The position numbers and the translations under genes were made by a program. From the NCBI GenBank assembly GCA_035543115.1, contig DATKKF010000020.1, positions 39,666-103,665 on the forward strand: DNA of 64,000 bases, read 5' to 3'. Positions 57,806 through 64,000 of the stretch are shown here, piece by piece (position 1 is the stretch's first letter; each line of letters starts with the position of its first letter). A model generated the notes under the pieces. That model searched no databases and was not told the DNA's origin. It saw only the letters and a list, made by a program, of their open reading frames with translations. This stretch comes from RPRB01 sp035543115. Lineage in GTDB: Bacteria; Myxococcota; Myxococcia; Myxococcales; Myxococcaceae.

Positions 57806-58267
57806 ATGGAAGACGCCGACGAACGGTTCATGCGCGAGGCGCTGGTCCTCGCAGACGAGGCGGCCGCGCTGGGCGAAGTCCCGGTGGGCGCGGTGGCGGT
57901 GCTGGACGACGCCATCGTCGGCCGCGGTTCGAACCGGCGAGAGACCGACCGCGACCCGTTCGCCCATGCCGAGCTCTCCGCCCTCGCCGAGGCCGCGCGC
58001 AGACTGGGCCGATGGCGCCTGAGCGGCGTCAGCCTCTTCGTCACGCTCGAGCCCTGCTCGCTGTGCGTCGGGGCTGCGCTCCAGGCGCGGATCGACCGCG
58101 TGGTCTACGGCGCGCCGAGTCCGAAGGCCGGCGCGCTCGGGGGGCTGTTCGACCTGAACGCCCTGCCCCACAATCACCGGCTCGCGGTCCGAGCAGGCGT
58201 CCTCGAGGCCGCGTGCGCCGAACGACTAACCCGATTCTTCCAGGGGCTGCGCGCCGGGGAAGGTTGA
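57806..58267 (+). CDS. tadA: tRNA(adenine-34) deaminase TadA
   Basis: 153 residues from ATG 57806 (MEDADERFMREALVLADEAA). Cytidine-deaminase-fold zinc site: HAE in PFAHAELSALAEAARRLGRW and PCxxC in TLEPCSLCVGAALQARIDRV. GEVPVGAVAVLDDAIVGRGSN and VVYGAPSPKAGALGGLFDLN are characteristic of TadA. It converts A34 to inosine in tRNA-Arg(ACG), whose gene lies immediately upstream. The frame is open into the tRNA-Arg gene, but homology begins at this ATG. Confidence 0.94.
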   Translation: MEDADERFMREALVLADEAAALGEVPVGAVAVLDDAIVGRGSNRRETDRDPFAHAELSALAEAARRLGRWRLSGVSLFVTLEPCSLCVGAALQARIDRVVYGAPSPKAGALGGLFDLNALPHNHRLAVRAGVLEAACAERLTRFFQGLRAGEG

Positions 58268-58280
58268 CAACTGAATCGCT

Positions 58281-58367
58281 GGAGAGCTGGCCGAGTGGTC
58301 GAAGGCACCTGACTCGAAATCAGGCGTACCGGTAACGGTACCGTAGGTTCGAATCCTACGCTCTCCG
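58281..58367 (+). tRNA. tRNA-Ser(CGA)
   Basis: 87 bases, starting 13 bases after the tadA stop. Acceptor GGAGAGC (58281-58287) with GCTCTCC (58360-58366), discriminator G. Anticodon arm CTGACTCGAAATCAG gives CGA (reads UCG). Long variable arm GCGTACCGGTAACGGTACC, T arm GTAGGTTCGAATCCTAC. CCA not encoded. Confidence 0.97.
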
Positions 58368-58374
58368 CAGGGCT

Positions 58375-58461
58375 GGAGAGGTGGCCGAGCGGTTGAAGGC
58401 ACACGCCTGGAACGCGTGCATATCTGAAAGGGTATCGTGGGTTCGAATCCCACCCTCTCCG
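58375..58461 (+). tRNA. tRNA-Ser(GGA)
   Basis: 87 bases, seven bases after tRNA-Ser(CGA). Acceptor GGAGAGG (58375-58381) with CCTCTCC (58454-58460), discriminator G. Anticodon arm ACGCCTGGAACGCGT gives GGA (reads UCC/UCU). Variable arm CATATCTGAAAGGGTATCG is nearly that of tRNA-Ser(GCU), pointing to duplication. T arm GTGGGTTCGAATCCCAC. CCA not encoded. Confidence 0.97.
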
Positions 58462-58491
58462 CTGCTAGAGAGCTCGGGAGCAACAGCTTGT

Positions 58492-58571
58492 GGTCGGGAC
58501 GACGCGGGGACGTGAACCCCGCCAGGTCCGGAAGGAAGCAACGGTAGCGCACCTTCGCGTGTGTCCCGGCC
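58492..58571 (+). ncRNA. ffs: Small (4.5S-type) signal recognition particle RNA
   Basis: The universally conserved SRP RNA apex is present: CAGGTCCGGAAGGAAGCA (58523-58540). Outer arms GGTCGGGAC (58492-58500) and GTCCCGGCC (58563-58571) close the hairpin with a G-U pair; CGCGGGGACGTGAACCCCG adds an internal stem. About 80 bases, a 4.5S-type RNA without Alu domain. It binds Ffh to target membrane proteins. Exact ends may extend a few bases. Confidence 0.92.
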
Positions 58572-58586
58572 GTTCCATTCACTGCC

Positions 58587-58632
58587 GTCCGTCCCCACCT
58601 TCGGGTTAGAACCCGGAGGGTGGGGAACGGAC
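58587..58632 (+). promoter_or_regulatory. Long hairpin covering the ribosome-binding site of the cupin gene
   Basis: The left arm GTCCGTCCCCACCTTCGGGT (58587-58606) pairs almost fully with the right arm ending GGTGGGGAACGGAC (58619-58632), about 18 base pairs with two single-base bulges and a four-base loop. The right arm contains the GGAGG Shine-Dalgarno (58615-58619) and ends directly before ATG 58633. It could be a translational switch or the 3' hairpin of the ffs transcript; there is no U-run. Confidence 0.55.
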
Positions 58633-58983
58633 ATGGCTGACACCAGCGTGACGAAGGTCGATGGCGAGAGGAGCCCGGTCGGGCGGATGGGACAGCGGTA
58701 CCTCGCGTCCGGGGTGCGGCTCTCGATGCGCCTGTGGCTCGACGAGGAGCCCGGGGAAGCGAAGCCCGCGGTGCGGCGGGGCTACGAGACCATCGGGTAC
58801 GTGCTGCGCGGACGCGCGGAGCTGACGCTCGAGGGACAGACCGTCCGGCTCGAGGCGGGTGACAGCTGGGTGGTGCCGCACGGCGCCGAGCACAGCTACA
58901 GGATCCTGGAGACCTTCTCCGCGGTCGAGGCCACCAGCCCGCCGGCGGAAGTGCACGGGCGGGACGAGGACGCGCCGCGCTGA
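58633..58983 (+). CDS. Small cupin-domain protein
   Basis: 116 residues (MADTSVTKVDGERSPVGRMG...). One cupin barrel: YETIGYVLRGRAELTLEGQT and RLEAGDSWVVPHGAEHSYRI. Motif 1 has Arg and Glu positions but no clear double His; motif 2 retains PHGAEH. Such single-domain cupins bind metal and small ligands; the role here is unknown. The hairpin before it suggests translational control. Confidence 0.82.
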   Translation: MADTSVTKVDGERSPVGRMGQRYLASGVRLSMRLWLDEEPGEAKPAVRRGYETIGYVLRGRAELTLEGQTVRLEAGDSWVVPHGAEHSYRILETFSAVEATSPPAEVHGRDEDAPR

Positions 58984-59038
58984 GGAAGCGCCGTGGCGGA
59001 GACCGCCTTGGCTCGGGCCTCGGCGTCCCGGGGTGGAA

Positions 59039-60481
59039 TCAGCGCCCGAGGATCGTCTCCCTTCCGTCCTGCCCGAGCACCCGGAAGCCAGAGGCCTGGA
59101 TCTCGGCGAGCGCGCGGTCCTCGAACGTCACCACCCGGTTGAAGCGCCGGTCCCGCATCGCCGCCTGGAACGTGGCGTCCTGCGGCCAGTCGCAGGTCAG
59201 CCACGGGATGTGCTTCCCCACGTAGAAGTAGCCGCCCGCTCCCCACAGCCCCTCGTTCACGATCAGCAGTCCCCTGACCTCGGTCGGGCGGGTGGCCTTC
59301 ACGATCGCCCGGAACTCATCGCCCCGCAGGTCGCGGTCGGGCGTCGCCGAGAAGACCGTGAGGACTAGGGCGACCACCGCCACCCCGACGCGATGCCACA
59401 CCGTGCGGAGCCGCTCCAGCAACGCGGCCAGCCCCGGCGCCGCCTCGACCACCAGCAGCACCTCCACCGGGTACAGGAAGCGCTCCTCCTTGTGCGCGGT
59501 GCTCAGCAGGGCCACGAGCATCAGCCCCGCCATCGCCCCGGCCACGCCCACCCGCGGCCGCAGCCACACGACACCGAGCGCCAGCGCCGGCCACACCCAG
59601 AGCGGCACCTGCCTCCACAGGAATGGCCAGTAGTAGCTCGGCGGCTCCGCGCCGAACGTCTGCGCCGCCCCGGCGCTCCCCACGTTGAACGAGAACCACG
59701 CCCCCACCGAGTGCCAGGGCGTCCCCCAGCTCGCCCAGTCCAGCGCGCCCAGCTCGAGGAGCACGAAGCCCAGGCCGACCGCGGCCCATCCGAGCAACGC
59801 CCACCGGCGCCGCGCCGCCACCCACCCCAGCGCCGCCGCCATCGCCGGAAGAGAGCCGTAGCGCACCACGAAGGCGAGACCGAGCCCCGCGCCTCCCAGA
59901 AGCCCGCTCCTTCGCGGACGCTCCTCCCGGGAGAGCGCCTCCGCTGCGACCAGCAGCAGCGGCACCGAGAGCGCCTCGCCCAGGGTCCGTCCAGCCACCA
60001 CGACGAGGAGCGGGAGGCAGCCCACCGCGAACACCGTCACCCATCCGCCCAGCACGCCCGCGCGGCGTCTGCCCAGACGCGCCGAGGCGACCAGCCCCCA
60101 GGCCTGCAACGCCCAGAGCGGAATCGCCACCAGCCCCCGCACCACCCACGGGTCGCTCAGCCCGAGCCAGCCGCCCACCCGGAGCACCGCCGCGAGCACC
60201 AGCGGCACCGCCCAGTTCCGCAGCCCCTGCTTCCACTCCCAGGCGAGCACGCCGTAGCCGTGCACCCGCGCATAGGCGGGCTCGAGGAACTGGTACACCT
60301 CGTCCGGGTGCAGGCGGCCGAGCACCGCCACCGCGCTCACCGCCGGGACGAGCGCCAGCACCACCGCCCAGCGTTCGGGGGTCACCCAGCGCCATTGAGG
60401 GGCAGCCTCGAGCGCCTCGGCGGCAGGCGTGTCGGCCTCGGTCGCCCTGGGTGGAAACGGTGAAGCGTCGGGGTCGCTCAC
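59039..60481 (-). CDS. GT22-family (ALG9/PIG-B-like) mannosyltransferase homologue
   Basis: 480 residues from GTG 60481, with about ten membrane helices. The first luminal-type loop carries HPDEVYQFLEPAYARVHGYG, the acidic motif of GT-C enzymes in its GT22 form. After the helices comes HKEERFLYPVEVLLV, the signature HKE-x-RF-x-x-P of eukaryotic ALG9/ALG12/PIG-B/PIG-Z alpha-mannosyltransferases. It would use a polyprenyl-phosphate sugar as donor on the periplasmic face. The C-terminal ~100 residues are soluble and not recognised. Bacterial members are known but rare (my knowledge). Divergent from dnaX by 56 bases. Confidence 0.8.
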   Translation of the reverse strand: MSDPDASPFPPRATEADTPAAEALEAAPQWRWVTPERWAVVLALVPAVSAVAVLGRLHPDEVYQFLEPAYARVHGYGVLAWEWKQGLRNWAVPLVLAAVLRVGGWLGLSDPWVVRGLVAIPLWALQAWGLVASARLGRRRAGVLGGWVTVFAVGCLPLLVVVAGRTLGEALSVPLLLVAAEALSREERPRRSGLLGGAGLGLAFVVRYGSLPAMAAALGWVAARRRWALLGWAAVGLGFVLLELGALDWASWGTPWHSVGAWFSFNVGSAGAAQTFGAEPPSYYWPFLWRQVPLWVWPALALGVVWLRPRVGVAGAMAGLMLVALLSTAHKEERFLYPVEVLLVVEAAPGLAALLERLRTVWHRVGVAVVALVLTVFSATPDRDLRGDEFRAIVKATRPTEVRGLLIVNEGLWGAGGYFYVGKHIPWLTCDWPQDATFQAAMRDRRFNRVVTFEDRALAEIQASGFRVLGQDGRETILGR

Positions 60482-60497
60482 GCTCGGCTGGCCAGTG

Positions 60498-60525
60498 TAG
60501 ACGGTAGGAGCGGCGCTGTTACATT
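60498..60525 (+). promoter_or_regulatory. Candidate sigma-70 promoter for dnaX
   Basis: TAGACG (60498-60503) and TACATT (60520-60525) are separated by 16 bases; the -10-like box ends 12 bases before ATG 60538. No Shine-Dalgarno sequence precedes dnaX, so a nearly leaderless transcript would fit. It lies in the 56-base divergent gap. Confidence 0.4.
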
Positions 60526-60537
60526 GGCTGGCTCCCC

Positions 60538-61755
60538 ATGGGATACCTCGTGCTGGCGCGGAAGTGGCGCCCCCAGACGTTCGACGACATGACCGGCCAG
60601 GAGCACGTGGTCCGGACGGTGGCCAACGCCATCAAGATGGACCGCGTCGCCCACGCCTACCTCTTCTGCGGCCCGCGCGGCGTCGGCAAGACCACCGCCG
60701 CCCGCCTCCTCGCCAAGGCCCTCAACTGCGTCCACGGCCCCACCGCCACCCCCTGCGGCGTCTGCCAGCCCTGCGTGGAGATCGCCGCCGGCACCTCGGT
60801 CGACGTCGCCGAGATCGACGGCGCCTCCAACAACGGCGTGGAGAACGTCCGCGAGATCCGCGAGAACGCCAAGTACCTGCCCCAGCGCGACCGGCACAAG
60901 ATCTACATCATCGACGAGGTGCACATGCTCTCGGGAGCGGCGTTCAACGCGCTCCTCAAGACGCTGGAGGAGCCGCCGGGGCACGTGAAGTTCATCTTCG
61001 CCACCACCGAGCCCCACAAGCTCCCCGACACCATCCTCTCCCGCTGCCAGCGCCACGACTTCCGGCGCATCCCGGCGGAGCGCATGCTCGCCCGGCTGAA
61101 GCAGATCGCCACCGAGGAGAAGGCCGGCCTCTCCGACGGCTCGCTCGCCCTCATCGTCCGCCAGGCCGAGGGCGGGATGCGCGACGCGCTCTCCCTCCTC
61201 GACCAGGTGATGTCCGCCTGCGGCCCGGGCGCCACCGACGCCGCCATCGCGGAGGCGCTCGGGGCCATCGACCGTACGGTGGTCCAGCAGATGGCCGCCG
61301 CGCTGGTCCGCCGCGATGCCAAGGTGCTCCTGGAGTCGGTCGAGGACCTCTTCCAGCGCGGCGCCGACCTCCGCCGCCTCGCCGAGGAGCTCGCGCTCGA
61401 GCTCCGGCATGTCCTCGTCACTCGCGCCACCGGCAAGCCGCCCACCGAGCTGGCCGAGGTGGAGCAGAAGATGGTCGTCGAGCTCGCCCGAGAGGCCGAC
61501 CCGGCGCAGCTGGCGCGGCTCTTCGACGTCGTGCACGGCTCGGTCTGGGACGTCGGCCGCGCCGCACAGCCCCGGCTGGCGCTGGAGATGGCGCTCCTCA
61601 AGGCCGTCCAGCTCGCCCCCACCGCCTCCATCCCCGAGCTGCTCGGCCGGGTGGAGAAGCTCCTCGGCACAGGCGCCGCGCCCGATGCGCGCGCGGCCGC
61701 CCGGCCTGGCGGGACGCCCGGAGGTCGTCCCGCTCCCCAGCCCTTTCGCCGCTGA
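60538..61755 (+). CDS. dnaX: DNA polymerase III clamp-loader subunit DnaX (gamma-like product)
   Basis: 405 residues in this frame. AAA+ clamp loader: YLVLARKWRPQTFDDMTGQE, Walker A AYLFCGPRGVGKTTAARLLA, zinc module with Cys of NCVHGP and CGVCQPC, KIYIIDEVHMLSGAAFNALL (Walker B), FATTEPHKLPDTILSRCQRH (sensor and Arg finger), and domain III RDAKVLLESVEDLFQRGADL to IPELLGRVEKLLGTG. The frame stops at TGA 61753-61755 just after domain III, the position where the short gamma form ends in other bacteria. The tau C-terminal domain continues in the +1 frame to 62731. First gene of dnaX-ybaB-recR. Confidence 0.93.
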   Translation: MGYLVLARKWRPQTFDDMTGQEHVVRTVANAIKMDRVAHAYLFCGPRGVGKTTAARLLAKALNCVHGPTATPCGVCQPCVEIAAGTSVDVAEIDGASNNGVENVREIRENAKYLPQRDRHKIYIIDEVHMLSGAAFNALLKTLEEPPGHVKFIFATTEPHKLPDTILSRCQRHDFRRIPAERMLARLKQIATEEKAGLSDGSLALIVRQAEGGMRDALSLLDQVMSACGPGATDAAIAEALGAIDRTVVQQMAAALVRRDAKVLLESVEDLFQRGADLRRLAEELALELRHVLVTRATGKPPTELAEVEQKMVVELAREADPAQLARLFDVVHGSVWDVGRAAQPRLALEMALLKAVQLAPTASIPELLGRVEKLLGTGAAPDARAAARPGGTPGGRPAPQPFRR

Positions 61756-62731
61756 GCCCCCCGCAGCCCGCAGCGCTCCCCTCGCCGCCGGTGCGGTGCG
61801 TGCCGCCGGAGCTCCGGCCGCCCGGACCGTCGAGGGCGCGTCCGCCGCCCGGGCGGCTTCACCGTCGCGCGCCAGCGAGGTGCCGCCCGTGCGCGCCGGG
61901 GTGAACGCACCGGCCGCAGTGCCCGCCTCCCCGGAGCGCGAGAGCCCGCCGCAGCCCGCACCCACCCCGGCCAGCTCCGCGTCCCTGGGGAGCGGGACGG
62001 CAGGTCGCGGCACGACGGCGCCCCGTCCGGCCGTCGTCACCGCGGCACCCGTCGAGCCGCCTCCGGGCGCCGCAGCGTCTCCGGCGTCGGTCAACGGGGC
62101 GGACTCCGCAGAGCCTCGCCCGCGCGCCACGCCCACGGAGGTCCCCTCGCCGCGCCCGATGCAGCGCTCCGGCACCGATGCCCCCCTCGTCGTCGACACG
62201 AGCCCCGGCGGGTGCGCCACCGACGAGTGTCTACCCGAGCCCGTGTCGGCTCCTGCGCGCGGGCGGGACGACGCGACGCGCCCCCTCCTCGACCGCTGGC
62301 GCGCGGCGCTGGACACCGTCGCCGCCGAGTCGCCGCGCCACTCGGCGTCGCTCAAGCAGGCCCGGCTCCTCTCACTGCGCGAGGGTGAGGTGGGCATCGC
62401 CTTCCGCCCGGAGGCCAGCTTCCACCGCACCACCGTCACTGGACAGAGCGGACGCCCGGTGGTGGAGCGCCTCCTCTCCCTCCACTTCGGGCGCCCGACG
62501 CGTCTGGTCCTGGACGAGACCGCGGGGGTGGCCGCCGGCGGCAAGAGCGTCGCGGAGATGGATGCCGAGGCCCGCGCCGAGCACGAGCGCGCCACCGGAC
62601 AGTCCGTCCGCAACCACCCCGCCATCCTCGCCACCCTGCGCATCCTCGGGGGTGAGCTGGAGCACATCCAGGTCCTCGAGCGCGAGCGCACCGGGGCCCC
62701 CGGCAGCGACGTCATCGACGAGCAGCCCTGA
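61735..62731 (+). CDS. dnaX: DnaX tau-specific C-terminal region in the +1 frame
   Basis: Relative to the gamma frame, the +1 frame is open from about 61316 to TGA 62729-62731. After 61735 it encodes a Pro/Ala linker (AAEPPAARSAPLAAGAVRAA...), then a conserved-looking globular domain: RPLLDRWRAALDTVAAESPR, HSASLKQARLLSLREGEVGI, RPVVERLLSLHFGRPTRLVL, ending EHIQVLERERTGAPGSDVID. It has no start codon or ribosome-binding site of its own in a sensible place. This is the domain that in tau binds polymerase and helicase. A full tau would be about 730 residues after one +1 shift near CCC-C (61735-61738) or CCC-TTT-C (61741-61747). A base-call error would look the same. Confidence 0.75.
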
Positions 62732-62751
62732 ACCTTCCGACGGAGCACGCC

Positions 62752-63072
62752 ATGCCCGGAGTCGACCTCAACTACTTCATGCGCCAGGCCAGCAAGCTGA
62801 CCGAGAAGCTCGAGCAGCGGAAGAAGGAGCTGGCCGAGGAGACCGTCGAGGGCCAGGCCGGCGACGGCCGGGTCAAGGTCGTCGCCACCGGCTCGGGCGA
62901 CGTCCGCTCGATCAAGATCTCCCCGGACGTGGTCCAGGCGGGCGACGTGGAGATGATGGAGGACCTCATCGCCGCCGCGGTCAACGCCGCCCTCGCCCAG
63001 GCCCGCGATCTCAGCGAACGCGAGCTGGCGAAGATCTCCGGCGGCCTGAAGATTCCCGGAATCACCGGATGA
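62752..63072 (+). CDS. ybaB: YbaB/EbfC nucleoid-associated protein
   Basis: 106 residues (MPGVDLNYFMRQASKLTEKL...). YbaB signature: helix with EKLEQRKKELAEETVEGQAG, strands GRVKVVATGSGDVRSIKISP, and the C-terminal LIAAAVNAALAQARDLSERE. It forms dimeric tweezers that bind DNA. The usual position between dnaX and recR is conserved. Its stop overlaps recR by ATGA. Confidence 0.95.
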   Translation: MPGVDLNYFMRQASKLTEKLEQRKKELAEETVEGQAGDGRVKVVATGSGDVRSIKISPDVVQAGDVEMMEDLIAAAVNAALAQARDLSERELAKISGGLKIPGITG

Positions 63073-63662
63073 CTCCGGACCCGCTCAACCGCCTCGTCGC
63101 CCAGCTGTCGAAGCTGCCCGGAATCGGGGAGAAGACGGCCCAGCGGCTCGCCTTCCACATCCTGCGGGCCCCGCCGGAGTACGCCTCCGAGCTGGTCAGC
63201 GCGCTCCAGGAGGTGAAGAGCAAGGTCCGCCTGTGCACCCGCTGCTTCGCCCTCACCGAGGGACAGCTGTGCGGCTTCTGCACCGACCCGCGCCGCGACG
63301 ACCGTATCCTCTGCGTGGTCGAGGGCATCGCCGACTTGATGGCCCTGGAGAAGACGCGCGAGTTCAAGGGCCGCTACCACGTGCTCCACGGCGTCCTCTC
63401 CCCGCTGGAGGGCGTCGGCCCGGAGCAGCTGCGCATCCAGGAGCTCCTCGTCCGCCTCGAGGACGGGAAGGTCGAGGAGGTCATCGTCGCCACCAATCCG
63501 GACGTCGAGGGCGAGGCGACGGCGCTCTACCTCATGCGGCTGCTGCGGCCGATGGGCATCCGCATCACCCGGCTCGCGCAGGGTTTGCCGATGGGCGGAG
63601 ATCTCGAGTTCGCGGACCAGGCGACGCTGGCCCGCGCACTCTCCGGGCGGCGGGAGCTATAG
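63069..63662 (+). CDS. recR: Recombination mediator RecR
   Basis: 197 residues from ATG 63069. Helix-hairpin-helix LSKLPGIGEKTAQRLAFHIL, zinc finger CTRCFALTEGQLCGFC, Toprim region VVEGIADLMALEKTREFKGR and YHVLHGVLSPLEGVGPEQLR, then EEVIVATNPDVEGEATALYL and a C-terminal RLAQGLPMGGDLEFADQATL. RecR works with RecFO in gap repair. Ends one base before the convergent partial gene. Confidence 0.97.
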   Translation: MTPDPLNRLVAQLSKLPGIGEKTAQRLAFHILRAPPEYASELVSALQEVKSKVRLCTRCFALTEGQLCGFCTDPRRDDRILCVVEGIADLMALEKTREFKGRYHVLHGVLSPLEGVGPEQLRIQELLVRLEDGKVEEVIVATNPDVEGEATALYLMRLLRPMGIRITRLAQGLPMGGDLEFADQATLARALSGRREL

Positions 63663-63663
63663 C

Positions 63664-64000
63664 TCAGGGCTGCAGCAGCGAGTCGTCCATCAACACGCCC
63701 TGCGTCAGAAGGCTCCGGGCGAAGTTCACCGCGTTGCACTTTCCCTCTTTGTCGCATCCAGGGGGCAAGGGCGCGCCCCCCAGGCACATGTAGTCGCTCC
63801 CGCGCAGCCCGACCGGCACCCCACCGTCGGGGTTGTTGGAGAACGGGAAGAACGTCACCGGCGTGCGGAACCGTGCCTGGCACGTTGGCGGCAGCGACAC
63901 GTACCGGGCATGCAGGACGCAGATCGCTCCGTCCGCTCGCCAGTTGGCCTCGAGAAGAAACGCGGGCCATGCGGTGTGAGGGGCCGTCCCTGGGTTGTCA
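63664..64000 (-). CDS. C-terminal part of an uncharacterised Cys-containing protein (runs off right edge)
   Basis: The frame is open to the window edge; 111 residues are visible (DNPGTAPHTAWPAFLLEANW ... LMDDSLLQP). Cys are regularly placed (AICVLH, LPPTCQAR, SDYMCLGG, PPGCDKEGKC), as in secreted disulfide-bonded proteins. No motif recognised, and no start or signal peptide can be judged because the N-terminus lies outside. Tail to tail with recR (1-base gap). Confidence 0.6.
   Translation of the reverse strand, partial: DNPGTAPHTAWPAFLLEANWRADGAICVLHARYVSLPPTCQARFRTPVTFFPFSNNPDGGVPVGLRGSDYMCLGGAPLPPGCDKEGKCNAVNFARSLLTQGVLMDDSLLQP

Overview
This window looks like a chromosomal segment of a myxobacterium-like bacterium (phylum Myxococcota, formerly Deltaproteobacteria). 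The evidence is very high G+C with strong third-position GC bias, a type IV pilus minor-pilin/PilY1 operon, large TPR scaffold proteins with a zinc-ribbon/GYF front end, and a SahR-like ArsR-methyltransferase next to metH. This placement is inference; no rRNA is present. Coding is extremely dense: no gap exceeds about 290 bases, and most same-strand neighbours are translationally coupled through 4-base ATGA, GTGA or TTGA overlaps or 1-base TGATG overlaps. Many starts are GTG. I see no insertion sequence, prophage or CRISPR array.

Layout. 1-7157 (minus): minor pseudopilins (GspH-like, PilW, PilV, PilX), a 1332-residue PilY1 and an unexpected small c-type cytochrome. 7308-13548: Maf, a DHH phosphoesterase, TatD, TcdA, a Cas4/AddB-like Fe-S nuclease, MutY and small proteins. 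13569-21571: a tandem-repeat DUF3761 protein, a DUF2252 protein coupled to a 2-keto-4-pentenoate hydratase-like enzyme, MsrA, a spermidine-synthase-like membrane protein and an exported isoaspartyl methyltransferase. 21801-26260 (minus): a complete branched-chain amino-acid-type ABC transporter (livKHMGF). 26860-32383 (minus): a methionine operon of ArsR-methyltransferase regulator, cobalamin-dependent MetH and a core-MetE-like protein. 32468-42662: CoA-binding protein, SirB1-like protein, Nudix hydrolase, TauE exporter, MoaC, Cys/Met PLP enzyme, TrxB, a cNMP-binding protein, and RadC coupled to RecQ.

42897-57370: a 1067-residue membrane TPR protein opposite a small lipoprotein; a five-gene minus-strand glycan/lipid operon (FAD protein, GT2, NodB deacetylase, acyltransferase, SDR) ending at an intrinsic terminator; a 1299-residue zinc-ribbon/GYF/TPR protein; then serS. 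57438-58571 is a stable-RNA island: four tRNA-Ser genes (UGA, GCU, CGA, GGA), a tRNA-Ser-like relic, tRNA-Arg(ACG) placed 16 bases before tadA, and the SRP RNA. The window ends with a cupin protein, an ALG9/PIG-B-type (GT22) mannosyltransferase homologue, and dnaX-ybaB-recR, in which the tau-specific part of dnaX is out of frame.

The most interesting points are the serS/tRNA-Ser/tadA/ffs island, the dnaX frame switch, the methionine operon with an operator over the regulator's start codon and a 119-base inverted-repeat element, a cytochrome in a pilus-tip operon, and a eukaryote-type GT22 enzyme.
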